64,000 nucleotides of DNA from Clitoria ternatea. Taxonomy: Eukaryota; Streptophyta; Magnoliopsida; Fabales; Fabaceae. Each line of letters begins with the position of its first letter. Position 1 is the first letter of the stretch. The position numbers were made by a program, and so were the translations under genes. Below, in pieces: positions 1-12,649 of the stretch. Where the stretch lies: assembly GCA_037962975.1 (NCBI GenBank), contig CM075669.1, positions 108,640,501 through 108,704,500 of the forward strand, given 5' to 3'. Below the pieces are notes generated by a model, which was not told the DNA's origin, did no database searches, and saw only the letters and a list, made by a program, of their open reading frames with translations.

Positions 1-1109
1 CATAAGAAAATTATGATAATCCCGATGGTGAGTGCCATCAATTTGGTTGTACATGGCATATATTAGTTATTCATGGTGTTTGTTATAGTTGAGGGAAAGA
101 ATAACTTTAAAGTGCATGACTTACTGGTGGTTTATGAATTCTTGGAAGTGTTTTCAGAAGATGTTCCCAATTGACCTCCTCGATGAAAGACTGAGTTTAC
201 CATTGATCTTGTTCCTGACATTGAACCAGTTTCCATGGCACCCTATAGAATATCCCTGGTGGAGTTAGGTAAGTTAAAGAAACAAGTTGAGAAACTGTTA
301 GAGAAATAGTTCATTCTTCCTAGTGTATCACCATGGGGTGTTTCAGTGTTATTAGTGAAAAAGAAGGATGGTAGTATACGACTTTATGTTGACTGTCAAG
401 AATAAATATCCCTTAAAACGCATTGATAACCTTATGGATCAATTGAAGGGTGCTTCATTCTTTTCAAAGATTGATTTGAGATCTTGGTATCAATAGATCT
501 AGGTGAAATCTGATGACATTCTAAAGACTACTTTCAGGACATGATACGGTCACTACGAATATATGGTGATGTTGTTCGGTGTTGCTAATGATCCTGCAAT
601 ATTCATGACGTATATGAATCAAATCTTTCATCCATATCTTGACCAATTTATGGTGGTATTCATTGATGATATATTAGTATATTCTAAGACACACAAAGAT
701 CATAAACAACACCTTTAGCTCGTATTGCAATGGTTGAGGGAACATGAGTTATTTTCTAAACTCTCTAAATGAGTTTTGGTTGGATGGGGTTCATTTTCTA
801 GGGCACATTATACCCAAAGACTGTGTGGCTATAGATCCAACTAAGGTTGAGGTTGTGATGGCATGGGAGAGACCCAAGTCAGTTACTCAGATTAGAAGTT
901 TTATTGGTTTGGCTGTTATTACCGATGATTTATTGAAGGGTTTTCATGGATAGCCTACCTATAACTAAGTTGACTAGAAAGGATATACCTTTTGTGTGGA
1001 TGCCTGTATGTGAAAGAAACTTTCAGGAGCTAAACTCAAGATTGACTTTCACTCTTGTGTTGGCATTACCCAACTATCAAGAAAGTTTTGTGGTTTCCTG
1101 TCATGCATC
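1..1109 (+). pseudogene. Gypsy pol fragment: protease end and reverse transcriptase
   Basis: Conceptual translation shows the end of the protease linker at about 130-300 and then the reverse transcriptase. Visible RT blocks include a VSPWGVSVL-like block near 330, a KIDLRSWYQ-like block near 470, the catalytic F-I-D-D-I motif at about 658-672, and the palm/thumb block with FLGHII near 795. The connection domain, with IRSFIGLA at about 890-915, follows. It would copy element RNA into cDNA inside virus-like particles. The frame has several stops and at least one frameshift, so no functional protein can be made. It breaks off inside the RT/RNase H connection, exactly at the TSD of the minus-strand Athila element, and resumes at 9273. 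Confidence 0.9.
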
Positions 1110-2100
1110 TGTGGTAAGTTTACCCACTTCCCGTTGTAGTAATACAGATGTCATTCCACTGGGAATTACTGTAATTCAAAAGATTCAGTTTCAAAATAAT
1201 TTAAGGGAAAAAGTGATCGGATTCCATTAATAGTGTGCAAAAATAAAAGTCAAGTGTAAAAACAAGGATAAACAGAACTGTAAATAAAAGGGAAATCAGA
1301 TAATGAGAAGTTCGGATTGGATTTCATCTATCTCGCCTAGCCGTATCCTAAATATTTTTATATAGATGGCATTCAAAACTATTAATTTTTACGCAATAAA
1401 TCTAAAATCATTCGTATCAATTCCTTGAATATGAAATCCTAAGAAAACTCCTAAAACGTTGATTCCTCAATTATTTTAGGAAATTTTCCAACATTATAAA
1501 CTGTTGCTTAAGGTGTTCGATACGTCAGAAGCTATTCCTAACACCTGATCGTATCGAGTATTTCATTCAGATCAGTTTTCACAAATTGTTTGGACAAGCT
1601 TGAACTCACTTGAGTGAAAAACTAACACTGATTACCACACAAAACTCGCTTGAACGAGAATATCTCGCTTAAGCAAAAAACTTACATAATCAATTTCAAA
1701 TAAACTCGCTTAGGCAAGCATTTCATTCGCTTGAGCCCAATTTCCCTTAATGCAACCTTTCATATTCTCGCTTAAGCGAGAAATACTTTGCCCCAACATT
1801 GATGCATTTAATTCTTACTCACTTGAGCGATCCTGCCTCACTCAAGTGAAAAACAAACAGAATCAATTAAACATTTTCTCGCTTAAGTGAGAAGTGACTC
1901 GCTTGAGCGAAAATTTCATGGAATGCAAATGGCATATTTTAGCTTAAATGAGAAATTCTTGCTTGAGCGAAAAAGAAACAGAATGGAAAAGTTCATGGCT
2001 CGCTTAAGCGAGGCTGAGCTCGCTTGAGTGAATTTAACAGACAAAGCATTTATGAGCATTCATACCACTATTTGTAATTCTCAGTTGAGCGAGATTGCCG
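1110..2100 (-). mobile_element. Degraded 3' LTR of the Athila-like element
   Basis: Starts TGTGGTAAGTTTACCC at 1110. It matches the 5' LTR for roughly 490 bp and then diverges. The TATA-like part present in the other LTR is missing, and the palindrome-rich part at 1605-2093 follows directly, so the copy has lost internal U3 sequence. The right limit, toward integrase, is not sharp. Confidence 0.65.
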
Positions 2101-2239
2101 AAATATACTTAAAAGCAGAATTTTGAATATAAATGCTCAAGATGCTTCAAATTCATTAAAAAGGCATGCTCCTTAAATATTTTTGAGAACTTTCAACATC
2201 AAATTAACACTTATAAACATCAAACTTCAAATTCTGTAT

Positions 2240-5200
2240 GCTAAATCATTTCCATATTTCATTACTTCAACTTCCCAGGAAACAATTTCAGCCTTGAATT
2301 GAACAACAACACAGATTGCCCAGAATAAAAGCTCTTCTTAAGAATCTTCCGATCATGGTAGAACTTCATTTTTTCCTTGTAAATCCTAGAAGACTCATAA
2401 GCATTCAGTCTCCATTCCTGCAATTCGTGCTAGGGGTGGCAAAACGGGCCAACCATGTCAGCCCATTTTTTTCCGTATTTTTTATGCTATTTTTTAATTT
2501 TAAATTTGTATTATTTTTAGTTTTTTTTAATAAAAACAATTTTAGCCACCCCTAATTCATGCGCCTGTAATTTTCTCTTCTCTCCAGCTGCTTGAGGATC
2601 AAAATTTAACAGCTTTATGGCCCAATATGCTTTATGCTCAAGTTCAATAGGTAAAATGACAGCTTTTGCCATAGAGTAGTTGATATGGAGAAAGACTAGT
2701 TAGGGCTTTAAAGGTTGTTCTATAAGCCCACAAAGCGTCATCTAGCTTTAATGACTAATCCTTCCTACTCTGAGATACTGTTTTCTCCAAAATCTACTTG
2801 ATTTCCTTGTTAGACACCTCAGCTTGACCATTTAATTAGGGATGATAGGGGGAGGTGACCTTTTGCCTAACTCTATAGTGTTCTAAACATTTTTGAAGTT
2901 GTTCATTGCAAAAGTGAGACCCCCCATCACTGATTAAGATCCTGATTGTTCCAAACCTACAGAAAATCATTTTCTTCAAGAATTTAATAACTGTTTTAGC
3001 ATCTGCTTTTGGACTAGGAATGACTTTAACCCATTTTGAAACTTTGGCACAAAGTCTATTCCCCAACAATTAAAAACTTCAACCTCCAAATAACATTCAA
3101 AGGTATTTTGTTGCATTATGAGATGTTTCCTGATCTTTGGCAATTATTGCATTGTTGCACATAATAGAATCCAGATTCTAGGACCTTAGCAACAGTTCTT
3201 TTGTCATTAAAATGACCTTCATAGGTGGAACTGTGGCAATGCCATAAAATACTTCTTGCTTCCTACAAAGAGACACACCTGTGAAGGATGTTATTAGATC
3301 CAATCTTAAACAAATAAGGATTATTCAACATAAACTACTGAGCCTCTTTCAGAAACTTCTTCCTCTGTTGCCAAGTGTAATCTTCAGGAATCACTCTAAC
3401 GGCTTTGAAGTTAGCCATGTTAGAAAACCACGACCTTTCCTCAATTAGAAACAACTTTTCATCAGGGGAGTCTTCATCCACTTCAGGCTGTACATTTGTA
3501 ACTTCTTTATTAACAAGCCTGGAAAGGTGGTTAGCAATATAGTTTTCACTTCCTTTCTTATCCTCAATGATCATATCAAATTCCTACAAGAGAAAAATCC
3601 ATCTAATTAACCTGGGCTTGGAATTAGATTTATTCAACAAATATTTTAAAGCAGCATGGTCAGTATAAACAATAACTGCAGAACCAATCAAGTAGGATCT
3701 AAATTTTTCCAGACCATACACTACTGCCAAAAGCTCTTTTTTAGTGGTAGCATAATTAATCTGAGCTTCATTCAACACTTTACTGGAATAGTGTATGACA
3801 TGAAAAACTTTAGATTTTCTTTGGCCAAGAACTGCTCCAATGGCATAGTCACTCGCATCACACATTAGTTCAAAATCTAATTTCCAATCAGGAGCAACTA
3901 TGACTGAAGCAGATATCAATTTTTGTTTCAATTATTCAAAGGCGGATAACAAGTTGAATTAAAATTAAAAGTTGTATCCTTGTTCAGTAGATTGCTCAGT
4001 GGTTTAGCAATCTTTGAAAAGTCTTTGATGAAGCGCTTGTAAAACTCACATGACCAAGAAAATTATGAATTCCTTTAATGTTCACTAGAGGTGGCAGCTT
4101 TTCAATGATCTCTATCTTGGCTTTGTCTACCTCAATGCCTTGGTTGGAAATTTTATGGCCAAGTACAACTCCTTCAGCTACCATAAAATGACATTTCTCC
4201 TAATTCAACACCAAATGAGTTTCCACACACTGTTTCAACACGGTGTCCAAATTTTCTAAGGGATGATCATAGGATGAGCCTAAGATGGAAAAATCATCCA
4301 TGAAGACCTTAATATACTTCTCCACTAGGTCAGAAAAATAGCAAGCATGCATCTTTGAAAGGTGGCAGGGGCATTACATAATTCAAATGACATTTTTCTA
4401 TAAGGAAAAATTCCATAAAGACATGTGAAAGATGTTTTCTCTTGATCTTCTAGAGCTACATCTATTTGGTTACAGCCAGAGTAACCATCAAGAAGACAAT
4501 AATATTCCTGCCTAGCCAACCTCTCCAACATCTGATCCATAAATGGTAAAGGAAAATGACCTTTTCTAGTGGCTTGGTTGAGTTTTCTGTAATCAATACA
4601 CATCCTCTAGCTGGTGACTATCCGTGTAGGGATCAATTCATTTTTTTCATTCTTGATCACGATCATACCTCCCTTCTTTGGAACAACCTGCATTGGACTA
4701 ACCCAAGCACTGTCTAAAATAGGATAGACCATTCCTGCTTCCAGAAGTTTCATCACCTCCTTCTTAACCACTTCCTTCATTATGGGATTTAAACGTCGTT
4801 GAGGTTGTGCAACTGGTTTGAATTCCTAGTCCATAAATATCCTGTGCATGCAATAGGATGGTCTAGTACCCTTCAAGTCTTTAAGCTTCCATCTAATTTC
4901 TCCTTAGTTTCTTTAGAGCACCTGAATCAACTTTTTCTTTTCTGATTCTGAAAGACTGCTACTAATGATAACTGGTCTCTGACCTTCTGCATCAAGAAAG
5001 ACATATTTCAAATGAGAAGGTAATGTTTTCAGTTTAAGCTTTTGTATCGTGGTATCAGCCTTCTCTGGGAGATCTTAAACAGAATCAATATCTGGTGGAA
5101 TAGGTTTTCTAGAATCAAAGTCCTTCAAAAGTTCTTCCACCTCCTTTGTCTCATCATCACTTAGCTCCTCCAATGTACAAATTAAAGCTTTCTATAAAGC

Positions 5201-5720
5201 ACTAGGAGTACTGATTTTGTCTGACTCCCTCTAAATTTCCTTCTCTTCAACATCAATTTTAAAACACTATTGTTTTTCCGTAGGGTGTTTTATGGCCTCA
5301 AATACATTGAAATTCACTACATCATCTTGCACTCTTATCTTCACCTTGTCGTCATCTACATCAATGATCACTTTTGTTGTTTTCATAAATGGTCTGCCTA
5401 AAATCAAAGGCACCTCAGCATCTTCCTCAATGTCTATAACAACAAAGTCTATCAAAAAGACAAATTTAACATCACAAACAAGAACATCTTCAACCATGCC
5501 ATAAGGGAACTTCATCGACCTATTAGCCAATTGCAGTGTCATTCTAGTTGGATGATAGCACTGGACTTTTAGGTTTTTGATTATCTTCAACATGGACAAT
5601 GGCATCAAATTAATGCTGGCTCCAAGATCAAATAGTGTTTTTCCTACTAGTAAAGCACTAATAGTGGCTGGAATGGTAAAATTACCATGATCCTTAGTCT
5701 TTTAAGGCAATGCTTTTTGT
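2240..5720 (-). pseudogene. Athila-like pol (protease, RT, RNase H, integrase)
   Basis: The minus strand gives, in order: an aspartic protease-like region (5267-5608, with PLILGRPFM); RT (from about 4700, CIDYRKLNQATRKGHFPLPF and FHPYRKMSF-type blocks; the finger/palm piece at 4325-4603 is open for 92 codons); RNase H (3584-3931, 115 codons, with CDASDYAIGAVLGQ and VYTDHAALKYLL); and integrase (2836-3069, with SDGGSHFCNEQ, then LDDALWAYRTTF near 2735 and a C-terminal NSRLKLFPGKL near 2270). The hAT MITE at 2431-2554 splits the integrase C-terminus. Stops and frameshifts separate the open pieces, so the enzyme set is lost. Confidence 0.88.
2431..2554. mobile_element. 124-bp hAT-type MITE in the Athila integrase
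   Basis: Terminal inverted repeats TAGGGGTGGC and GCCACCCCTA are perfect over 10 bp. The 8-bp flanks ATTCGTGC (2423-2430) and ATTCATGC (2555-2562) are a target duplication with one mismatch. Internal sequence is T-rich and codes for nothing. The 8-bp TSD and the TAGGG termini fit the hAT superfamily. Removing the element restores the integrase C-terminal reading. Confidence 0.88.
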
Positions 5721-5899
5721 GTGATAGCACTACAGCCAGCCTCCAACTCTACTGTCTCTTCAGAAAATCTTTTCTTCTGAGGGAGCAACTCCTTCATGAA
5801 TTCAACATAAGTTGGCATCTACTCCATAGCTTCTACAAATGGGATATTAATCTATAATCTCTTGAAAATATCCATAAATCAAGCAAATTGCCTCTCTTT

Positions 5900-7550
5900 A
5901 TCTTTCTTTGAAGGGTTTCTGGGATAAGGCAAGTTTTTCAATTATGGAACTGAAGTATCAACCTTTTCCTTTCCTTTCTCGTTCTTTTTCTTTATTTTTC
6001 TCACTCTCTTTCTTTTTTATTCACCTTTTCACTATCATTATTTACACACTCTCCCTTATTATTCGACTCCTCCATCACATTTTATTTTTCAACTTCTTCC
6101 TTACCATTTTGCAACTCTTCCTCCTCCACTTCTTTATCACACAAAATTTCCTTTTCCACTCTTTCATTTTCACTCACTCCATGCCTTAAAATCTTGCCAC
6201 TCCAAGTAGTAATGGCTTTACAATGTTCTTTTGGTTTAGGTTAAGTGTTGGCTCCATACTAGTTGCCCTATTGATCTATAATTTGACAGGAAAACTGTCC
6301 CATATGAGTTTCCAGATTCCTAATTGACGCCTCAATGTTTTTTTGATTCATCAAAGAAGCCTGCATGAACTTTTCCAATGTATCTTTTAACTTGGAAGTC
6401 TTCTCAAGCAAAGAAGAAAATTTTTGCTGATAAGTAAGCTTGTTGGATGGACCTACATCTTGTTCCCAATCTACAACTTGATTTTGGTTTTTTCGTCATC
6501 CCTAAAAAGGTGGGTTAGAATAATTGGAATTAAAATTACCTAACCTACCTTGATTCACCATATAATGGACTAATTCTTCTTGAGAACCATAGTGCCCATC
6601 TGGATGGTCACCACCATAAAAATCACATCAAAGTGGTGGTTGTTGATGCATAGATGAAGAAAAATATACTGCATGCAGCTACTGAGGAAGCTTTACCCTC
6701 TATTGTGTCAGAGCTTCAATTTACTGGGAATTGCATATGTGGTGCTTAGATCCAACATTCCTTTTCTTTGTACTTGATGTCTATCATGCTAAGGTTGATA
6801 ATCAATAAAAGAAAGTGCTTCAATTATTCTAGTAGCTTGCTCAGCATCGACTATCATCATAGTACCTCTAGCTGTTGCATCCAAAATCATCTTTCTATCA
6901 AGTCTCAATCCATTGTAGAAAATGTTTAACTGTGCAATATCTTCAAAGTAATGATTAGGACACTTCCTAAGCAATGATTTAAATCTATCCTAGGCTTCAC
7001 AAAATGGTTCTTCAAGTCCTTATATGAATGAAATATCATATTTGGCTTTAATAAATCTTGATGGTGGGAAAAGTCTGTGTAGAAACTTCTCTTCCACATC
7101 GGTCCAATTACTCAAGCTCTAATTGGGATGAGATTGTAGCCATTGTTTAGCTTTTCCTGCTAGTGAAAAAGGAAACAAACCCAGGTAAACAAATTCCAAA
7201 TCCTTTTGTTTGAATCCCATAGTTCCCACCAACTTATAGAATGTAGATAAATAAGTATAGAGATCTTCATTGGACATTCTAGTGAACTGATGTACACTAA
7301 TCAGACTCAGGAAAGCTGGCTTTATCTCTAGAGCTCTTGTAGTATTAGGAATAACAATACTAGAAAAGTATCTAGGACCTTGCTATGTAGCATAATCTCC
7401 CAAGGTTCTCCTTGGTGGGTTATTTTGTTGGCCTGCCATTTATTGCTGAGGTTATGGAGGGGTTGTTGTTGTTGGTGTCTCAGAAGTAGAAGGTGTAGTA
7501 AAGAATTGTCTTTGCTCTGAACCTTTCTTTTCCTTTTTGGATTTGCTCAT
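5900..7550 (-). pseudogene. Athila-like gag
   Basis: Translation from the ATG at 7550 starts MSKSKKEKKGSEQR, gives a proline/threonine-rich N-terminus, then the gag capsid-like region (IKPAFLSLISVHQF near 7320; SLAGKAKQWLQS near 7150). The 61-codon open stretch at 6789-6974 (LRKCPNHYFEDIAQL...EQATRIIEAL) is typical of Athila gag. The protein would form the particle that packages element RNA. More than five in-frame stops and frame changes occur, many of them TAG or TAA where Gln is expected. The C-terminal part at 5900-6700 is rich in runs of T/A and is barely readable. Confidence 0.82.
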
Positions 7551-7758
7551 GTTTTCCTAGTTGTTTCTTTAATCTCTATATCAAATTGTAGTTGTTCCTC
7601 AGGAACCTGTCCTCTCAAAAGCATATATTGTATTGATTGCAAGGGTTAGGCAAAGATAACAAATAACAAATGCTAAAATAAAATACACTATGAATAGTAT
7701 GAACAATATTCACAATGCCAAATTATTAGAAACTGAAGTCTCAAATTAACACTGCCCC

Positions 7759-7774
7759 TTGGCAGCGGCGCCAA
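7759..7774 (-). other. Primer-binding site of the Athila-like element
   Basis: On the minus strand the sequence reads TTTTGGCGCCGCTGCC, close to the TGGCGCCGTTGCC type used by Athila/Tat elements (tRNA-Asp family by general knowledge). It lies about 24 nt inside the 5' LTR edge. Confidence 0.75.
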
Positions 7775-7798
7775 AACTTGGTAATGATTTTTTGGGTA

Positions 7799-9272
7799 CA
7801 TGGTAAGTTTACCCACTTTTCGTTGTAGTAATACAGATGTCATTCCACTAGGAGTTGCTATAATTCAAAAGATTCAGTATTAAAATAATTTAAGAGGAAA
7901 AGTGATTGGATTCCATTGATAGTGTGCGGAAATAAAAGTCAAGTGTAAAAACAAGCATAAACATAACTGTAAATAAAAGGGAAATCAGATAATGAGAAGC
8001 TGGGATTAGATTTCATCTATCTCGCCCAGCCATATCCTAGATATATTTATATAGATGGCATTTAGAACTATTGATTTTTACGTAACAAATCTAAAATCAT
8101 CCGTATCAATTCCTTGAATACGAAATCATAAGAAAACTCTTAAAACGTTGATTCCTTAATCATTTCAAGAAATTTTCCAGCATTATAAACCGTTGTTTAA
8201 GGCGTTCGATACGTCAAAAGCTATTGGTAACACTCGATCATATCGAGTATTTAATTTAGATCAGTTTTCATAAATTATTTTCCAACAACTTAAGAAAACT
8301 AAATCAGGAAACTATTTATCCAATAGAATCAAGCAATAAATGTAGAATGAAATACCAAAATCAATAGAATGAAATACCATATATATATAAATACAAAGCC
8401 AATGTACGTTAGGCTTAAATCGACTACATCTAATCCCAAAAGGAAGTTTAGCTACTCATAGTAGCCATTACAGACTAAAGAAATAGAGAAAATGAGAAGA
8501 AAACAGCTTTCGCGGCCTTTTGAATATGTTTCGCAAAGATGGAGTTTCATCGTTCCAATCGTAACCAAGAAGCTTTCTGTTTCAATGAGTTCTTTCTTTA
8601 AATATAAATGGTCTCACTTAAGCGAGAGCCACTTGATCTGTTTTCCAAATCCTTGATGTCTCGCTTAAGCGGGAGCTTTCTCGCTTAAGTGAGATCAGGC
8701 CTATGTCCACTGCCCTATTTTTGCTTGAGGGGAATGTCCCTCACTCAAGTAAAATTAAATCCTGAAGTCTCTGCTTGATTTTTGCTCAAGCAAAATGATC
8801 CTTGCTTAAACGAATGCAACACCTCTCCTCTCTAAAGTTTTCTCGCTTAAGCGGGGCAAGCCTCGCTCAAGTAAGAATTCTTCTATTGCTCTCTAGATGA
8901 TTTTTGCTTGAGCAAAATACTCCTCGCTCAAGAGAAATTACTTGGTGTGCTCTCTGCCTTCCTCTCGCTTAAGCAAGATACGCCACGCTCAAGCGAGTAT
9001 CTCGCTCAAGCGAATGGCCTTGCTTAAGCGAGATACTCCATACTTGATTAAATTTTTGCTACTTCAACCTTCTTTTCTCCAATTCTCTTGTTTTACCTAT
9101 AAAATAGACAAAATAATAGAGGTTAAAGACCATCAAGGCTAACAAAACCTAAGTTGGGCTATATAAATTCTATTTCTTTCTATTTTTCCAAATAATCCAC
9201 ATTTAATCCTATAATTTCCCAAAAAATTTATCCAATTAACATATGAAATTATAGCATATTAGACACTTATCA
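7799..9272 (-). mobile_element. 5' LTR of the Athila-like element
   Basis: About 490 bp at the left (7799-8285) is nearly the same as 1110-1605, the counterpart in the 3' LTR. The rest contains an AT-rich TATATATATAAATA run near 8380-8393, readable as a TATA region on the minus strand, and a dense set of CTCGCTTAAGCGAG-type palindromes at 8612-9032. It closes ACTTATCA at 9272, next to TSD GCATC. Confidence 0.85.
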
Positions 9273-9516
9273 GCATCTAAGCTAGGTTGTAGGTGTGTGT
9301 TGATGTAAAATGATAAGGCTATTCTCTATGCTTCAAGGAAATTATGACCTCACCAACAAAATTATCTAACTTTTGATCTAGAACTTATAGTTGTGGTCTT
9401 TGCATTGAAACTTTGGAGGCATTACCTTTATGGTGAAAAATTTATGGTATTTAGTAATCATAAAAGCCTCAAATACCTATTTAATTAGAAGGAACTTAAC
9501 ATGAGGCAGAGGCATT
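9273..9516 (+). pseudogene. Gypsy pol fragment: RNase H domain
   Basis: This short stretch continues the outer gypsy pol frame after the Athila insertion. It encodes a Ty3 RNase H with recognisable blocks: G-C-V-L-M, YASRKL, the PHQQNY segment, ALKLWRHYLYGEKF, and a decayed D-H-K-S-L-K-Y-L-F block (the D is read as N, as in SNHKSLKYLF). It contains stops within the first 25 codons and again near the end. It ends where the CACTA element at 9517 was inserted; the frame resumes directly after 13721. The enzyme would have degraded the RNA strand of the RNA/DNA hybrid. Confidence 0.9.
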
Positions 9517-9549
9517 CACTACAAGAAAAGAGGAAGTTACCTGTGGCCA

Positions 9550-9700
9550 AATAGCGGCGGTTCTAAAGAAACCGCCGCTGCTGACTACGTATCAGCGGTT
9601 GAGGCGGCGGTTTTTGTAACCGCCGGCGGTTTTAGGTACTTAGGGGCGGGTTGCTCTGCGGTTTTATTGAACCGCCCTCGGTTACTAATTTTTTACATGG
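9550..9700. repeat. CACTA-1 left subterminal repeats
   Basis: Repeated GCGGCGGTT words in both orientations (for example AGCGGCGGTTCT, AAACCGCCGCT, GCGGCGGTTTTTGTAACCG). Subterminal repeats of this kind are the binding sites of the TNPA-type protein in En/Spm. The matching right set is at about 13475-13690. Confidence 0.8.
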
Positions 9701-10689
9701 AAAAACCGTGATTCCTCCTCATACGTCCCCACTTCTCTTTACGAGTCCTCACTTTCTCTCCCTGTGATTCCTTGCCCTTTCTCTGGAATTTCTCACTACG
9801 TCTCTCTTTCTCTGTGATTCCTTACACTCTCTTTGTGAAGGTGGGAAACGACAAGAAAAGAGAAGACCACTGCCGCCTCCTCCTCCAAGAGGCCCTCCTC
9901 CTCTACTATTTTGCCTTTGCCTTGAATCTATCAATCGTTAAAAGGTATCTTCTCTCTTTCTTATTCTCTCTCTCTTGTTCTCTTATTCTCTCATATTAAA
10001 CATCGTTGTTATCAAGGGTTTTATAATTTTTAGGGGTTAAAATGGTTTTTTTTGTAATTAGGATTTAGGGACTGGGATGGTGTTTTCGTAACTTTAAGGA
10101 CTGGATTGTTTTTTGTTTGTATTTGCAATTTGAAAGAATTCGTTTTGTAATTTTGAGGATTGGAATGGTATTTTTTCACATACTGCGGTCTAGCATTTAG
10201 GGATTGAAAATGGTGTTTTTGTAATTTTAAGGTATGTTTGAGAGTTTTTAGAGGAAGGGAGGGGAGTGTTTTGAGGGAGAAAGAAACAGGATAGGGTGTT
10301 TTGTAAGATATACTATTTGTATTTGTGATTTGCAATGCATTTTATGTAAGGTCCCATTGAGCACTGGTTTAGGAACAGAGTGGTGAATTCTCGCCTTTGA
10401 TTTTTGTTCGTTATTATATAATTTCATTTCAATTATTTACCAAAAGAGGTTATGAACTGAATTATAATTATAATTATAATTGTCAATACAACATCTTTGT
10501 TTCAGTATAAGCGACAGGGTGTTCATAATTTAGATATTTACCACCATTACTTGCTTTTATTGATGCATAATCTCTCTTTTAAAGTTTTATGTCTGAACTT
10601 TAGTAATGTACGTTATCTTCTTGTTAATACTGTGTGTTGATTGCTTTTATATCTAAAGCTCTGTAATTTCTATTTTTCTATTTTTGGCA

Positions 10690-10811
10690 GAATTTAAGAA
10701 ATAAGCAGCATCTTGCAAAGCAAAAGTCAGTGGATTTGGCTCTTGGTTATCAGAATTCATGTAGGTACAATGGGTTTAGTTTTGGGTCAAGAAGAACAAT
10801 ATATGAGAAGG
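10690..10811 (+). pseudogene. Possible second captured exon in CACTA-1, function unknown
   Basis: A 40-codon open stretch lies between a pyrimidine-rich acceptor (TTTTTGGCAG, ending 10690) and a GTACATTC donor. It would read NLRNKQHLAKQKSVDLALGY and continue NSCRYNGFSFG. I do not recognise the family. In this element, which already holds one captured exon, the splice-like borders make it a candidate, but chance cannot be excluded. Confidence 0.35.
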
Positions 10812-12649
10812 TACATTCAACTATGTTTGATGTCTCTTATTTATTTACTTTGGTCAATATCTTATGAGAGAAATGAATGTGCTATCCTAACTCCTAAATC
10901 CTAACTGATATCCTTCTACATCATTGATGGTCATGCATTTGAGATTGCTTTGTTACTTTTTGCATGCATTTCAGTGTCAGTGTGTTTGGTTATGTAGTTG
11001 GCAGTTCCTAAATGTGATTATCAAGCCCAAGTTCTTGTTTAGGCAAGGATCCTTCATTAAAGTTTAAGCATGCACTCATTAAATATGATTATTACTGCTT
11101 GTTTGTGTTTAGAACCTTATCGATATCAGTGAAAAATCTCTAGATGTTGCTCCATCAAACTTGTTCACTAATGCTAAAGGTGTTAACTTGTTTGAATGTT
11201 AAAAGAATAACTGTGCATGATATTACTCAGGTATACCTTATTTATAGGCAGAAACTTTGATTTGATTTTAAAACTCAATCTCAGGCATATGCTTTTCATT
11301 TTAAATTTTGATGAAGAAAAATTTAGGAAAAGGCACACATGTTTGCTACTCATTCAGTAAGCAGCTACTTACAGTTTGTCAAGGATAAAGAAGTTCAGAT
11401 CTAAGCAAGTCATATGGTACATAATTAGAATAATAACGTTATTTTAGGTGGCTTAATTTGTACAGTATGCTACCAGCTACCTATTGGATTCTGATAAGTG
11501 TGCGTTTAAAAAATAAGATGCTAGTGAGCCTGTACATAAAACTTCTGTAAGAATTTTCACCTTGATATGGATAATTATTTTTCCTTATATCTTTGAATTT
11601 AGGAAAAGGCACACACTCAGTATTAACACTGCCAAATATTTTGATGATCATGTATATGATTTTTTAAGTATTTTAAACATTTATGCGTGCCAGATGTTAA
11701 AATTAGGTCGGTAACAAAGTATCTATTAATTTTTAAATTGTATGAACTTTTGTAGGCTTAATATACTTTGTGAGAATTTTGAATTGAATTATTGGATTAA
11801 TAGGATATACTTTCAATAAGAAGTTATTAGAGATGTTATCTTACGAAGTTTGATAATTGGTGTCAATGGATCATGATTTATCCCATATGTACTATGTATA
11901 AAAAGCATTGAAGAAATAATCCTTTATCACATACTGTACATGCAATATATCTACATTAGTTCTTTGTGAAACAATTACCAAATTTATTTTTTTTTATAAA
12001 GAACATCCATGGAATAGTTTGGATGTGATACTTCCTTGTTACTGGTTAGAAAAGCAAATATACATGATTTCCTAAACTCTGTAGTCCTTGGAAAGGTGCC
12101 ATCAAGCATTTGGACTTAGGAGGCTATTAATATTAACTCCTTAACAGCACCAATACGAATTGATGACTCCAATCTATTAAATTTCAATTATCTGCGGTAA
12201 ATCACCTTATGTTTCTTTCCCATGCTATGTGATATTTATAGGCTAGGTGTTTCTGTTTACGACATATTGACTGATTTTACTAGTTTTCCCTGAATAAAAT
12301 TACATGATATTTGGTAGGTCATTCATCCATCTAACGATCCAAAGGTCAAAAAGTACATTGAAGAAAAATTTAGGAAAAGGAACACATTATTATCAATTGT
12401 ATCCCATTTGTTAATTGAAGCTAAAACCCACATATTAACACTGAATAGAAGCTGGTCTAGTACTATAAATGATTGGTAAAGAATTAAAATATATATATAT
12501 AGGTGATTTAAATGTCATAAAATTCTCTAATTAAAATGTTTAACAAAGGAGAAAGGTTAAATTCAACAAGAGGTTATTTTAACTTTAAGTTATAGTCTCA
12601 AACATAAATAAGAAGGGTTTTAACTAAGATGTGTCTGACTATTTTGCAG

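Larger units (their letters stand above)
1110..9272 (-). mobile_element. Athila-like Ty3/gypsy retrotransposon inserted in the outer gypsy pol
   Basis: The element runs on the minus strand: 5' LTR 7799-9272, primer-binding site near 7759-7774, gag, protease, RT, RNase H, integrase, then a degraded 3' LTR starting at 1110. It ends TG...CA and is flanked by the 5-bp duplication GCATC at 1105-1109 and 9273-9277. Removing it restores the reading of the host pol frame. The PBS type and the gag and protease wording place it in the Athila group. All reading frames carry stops and frameshifts. Confidence 0.92.
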
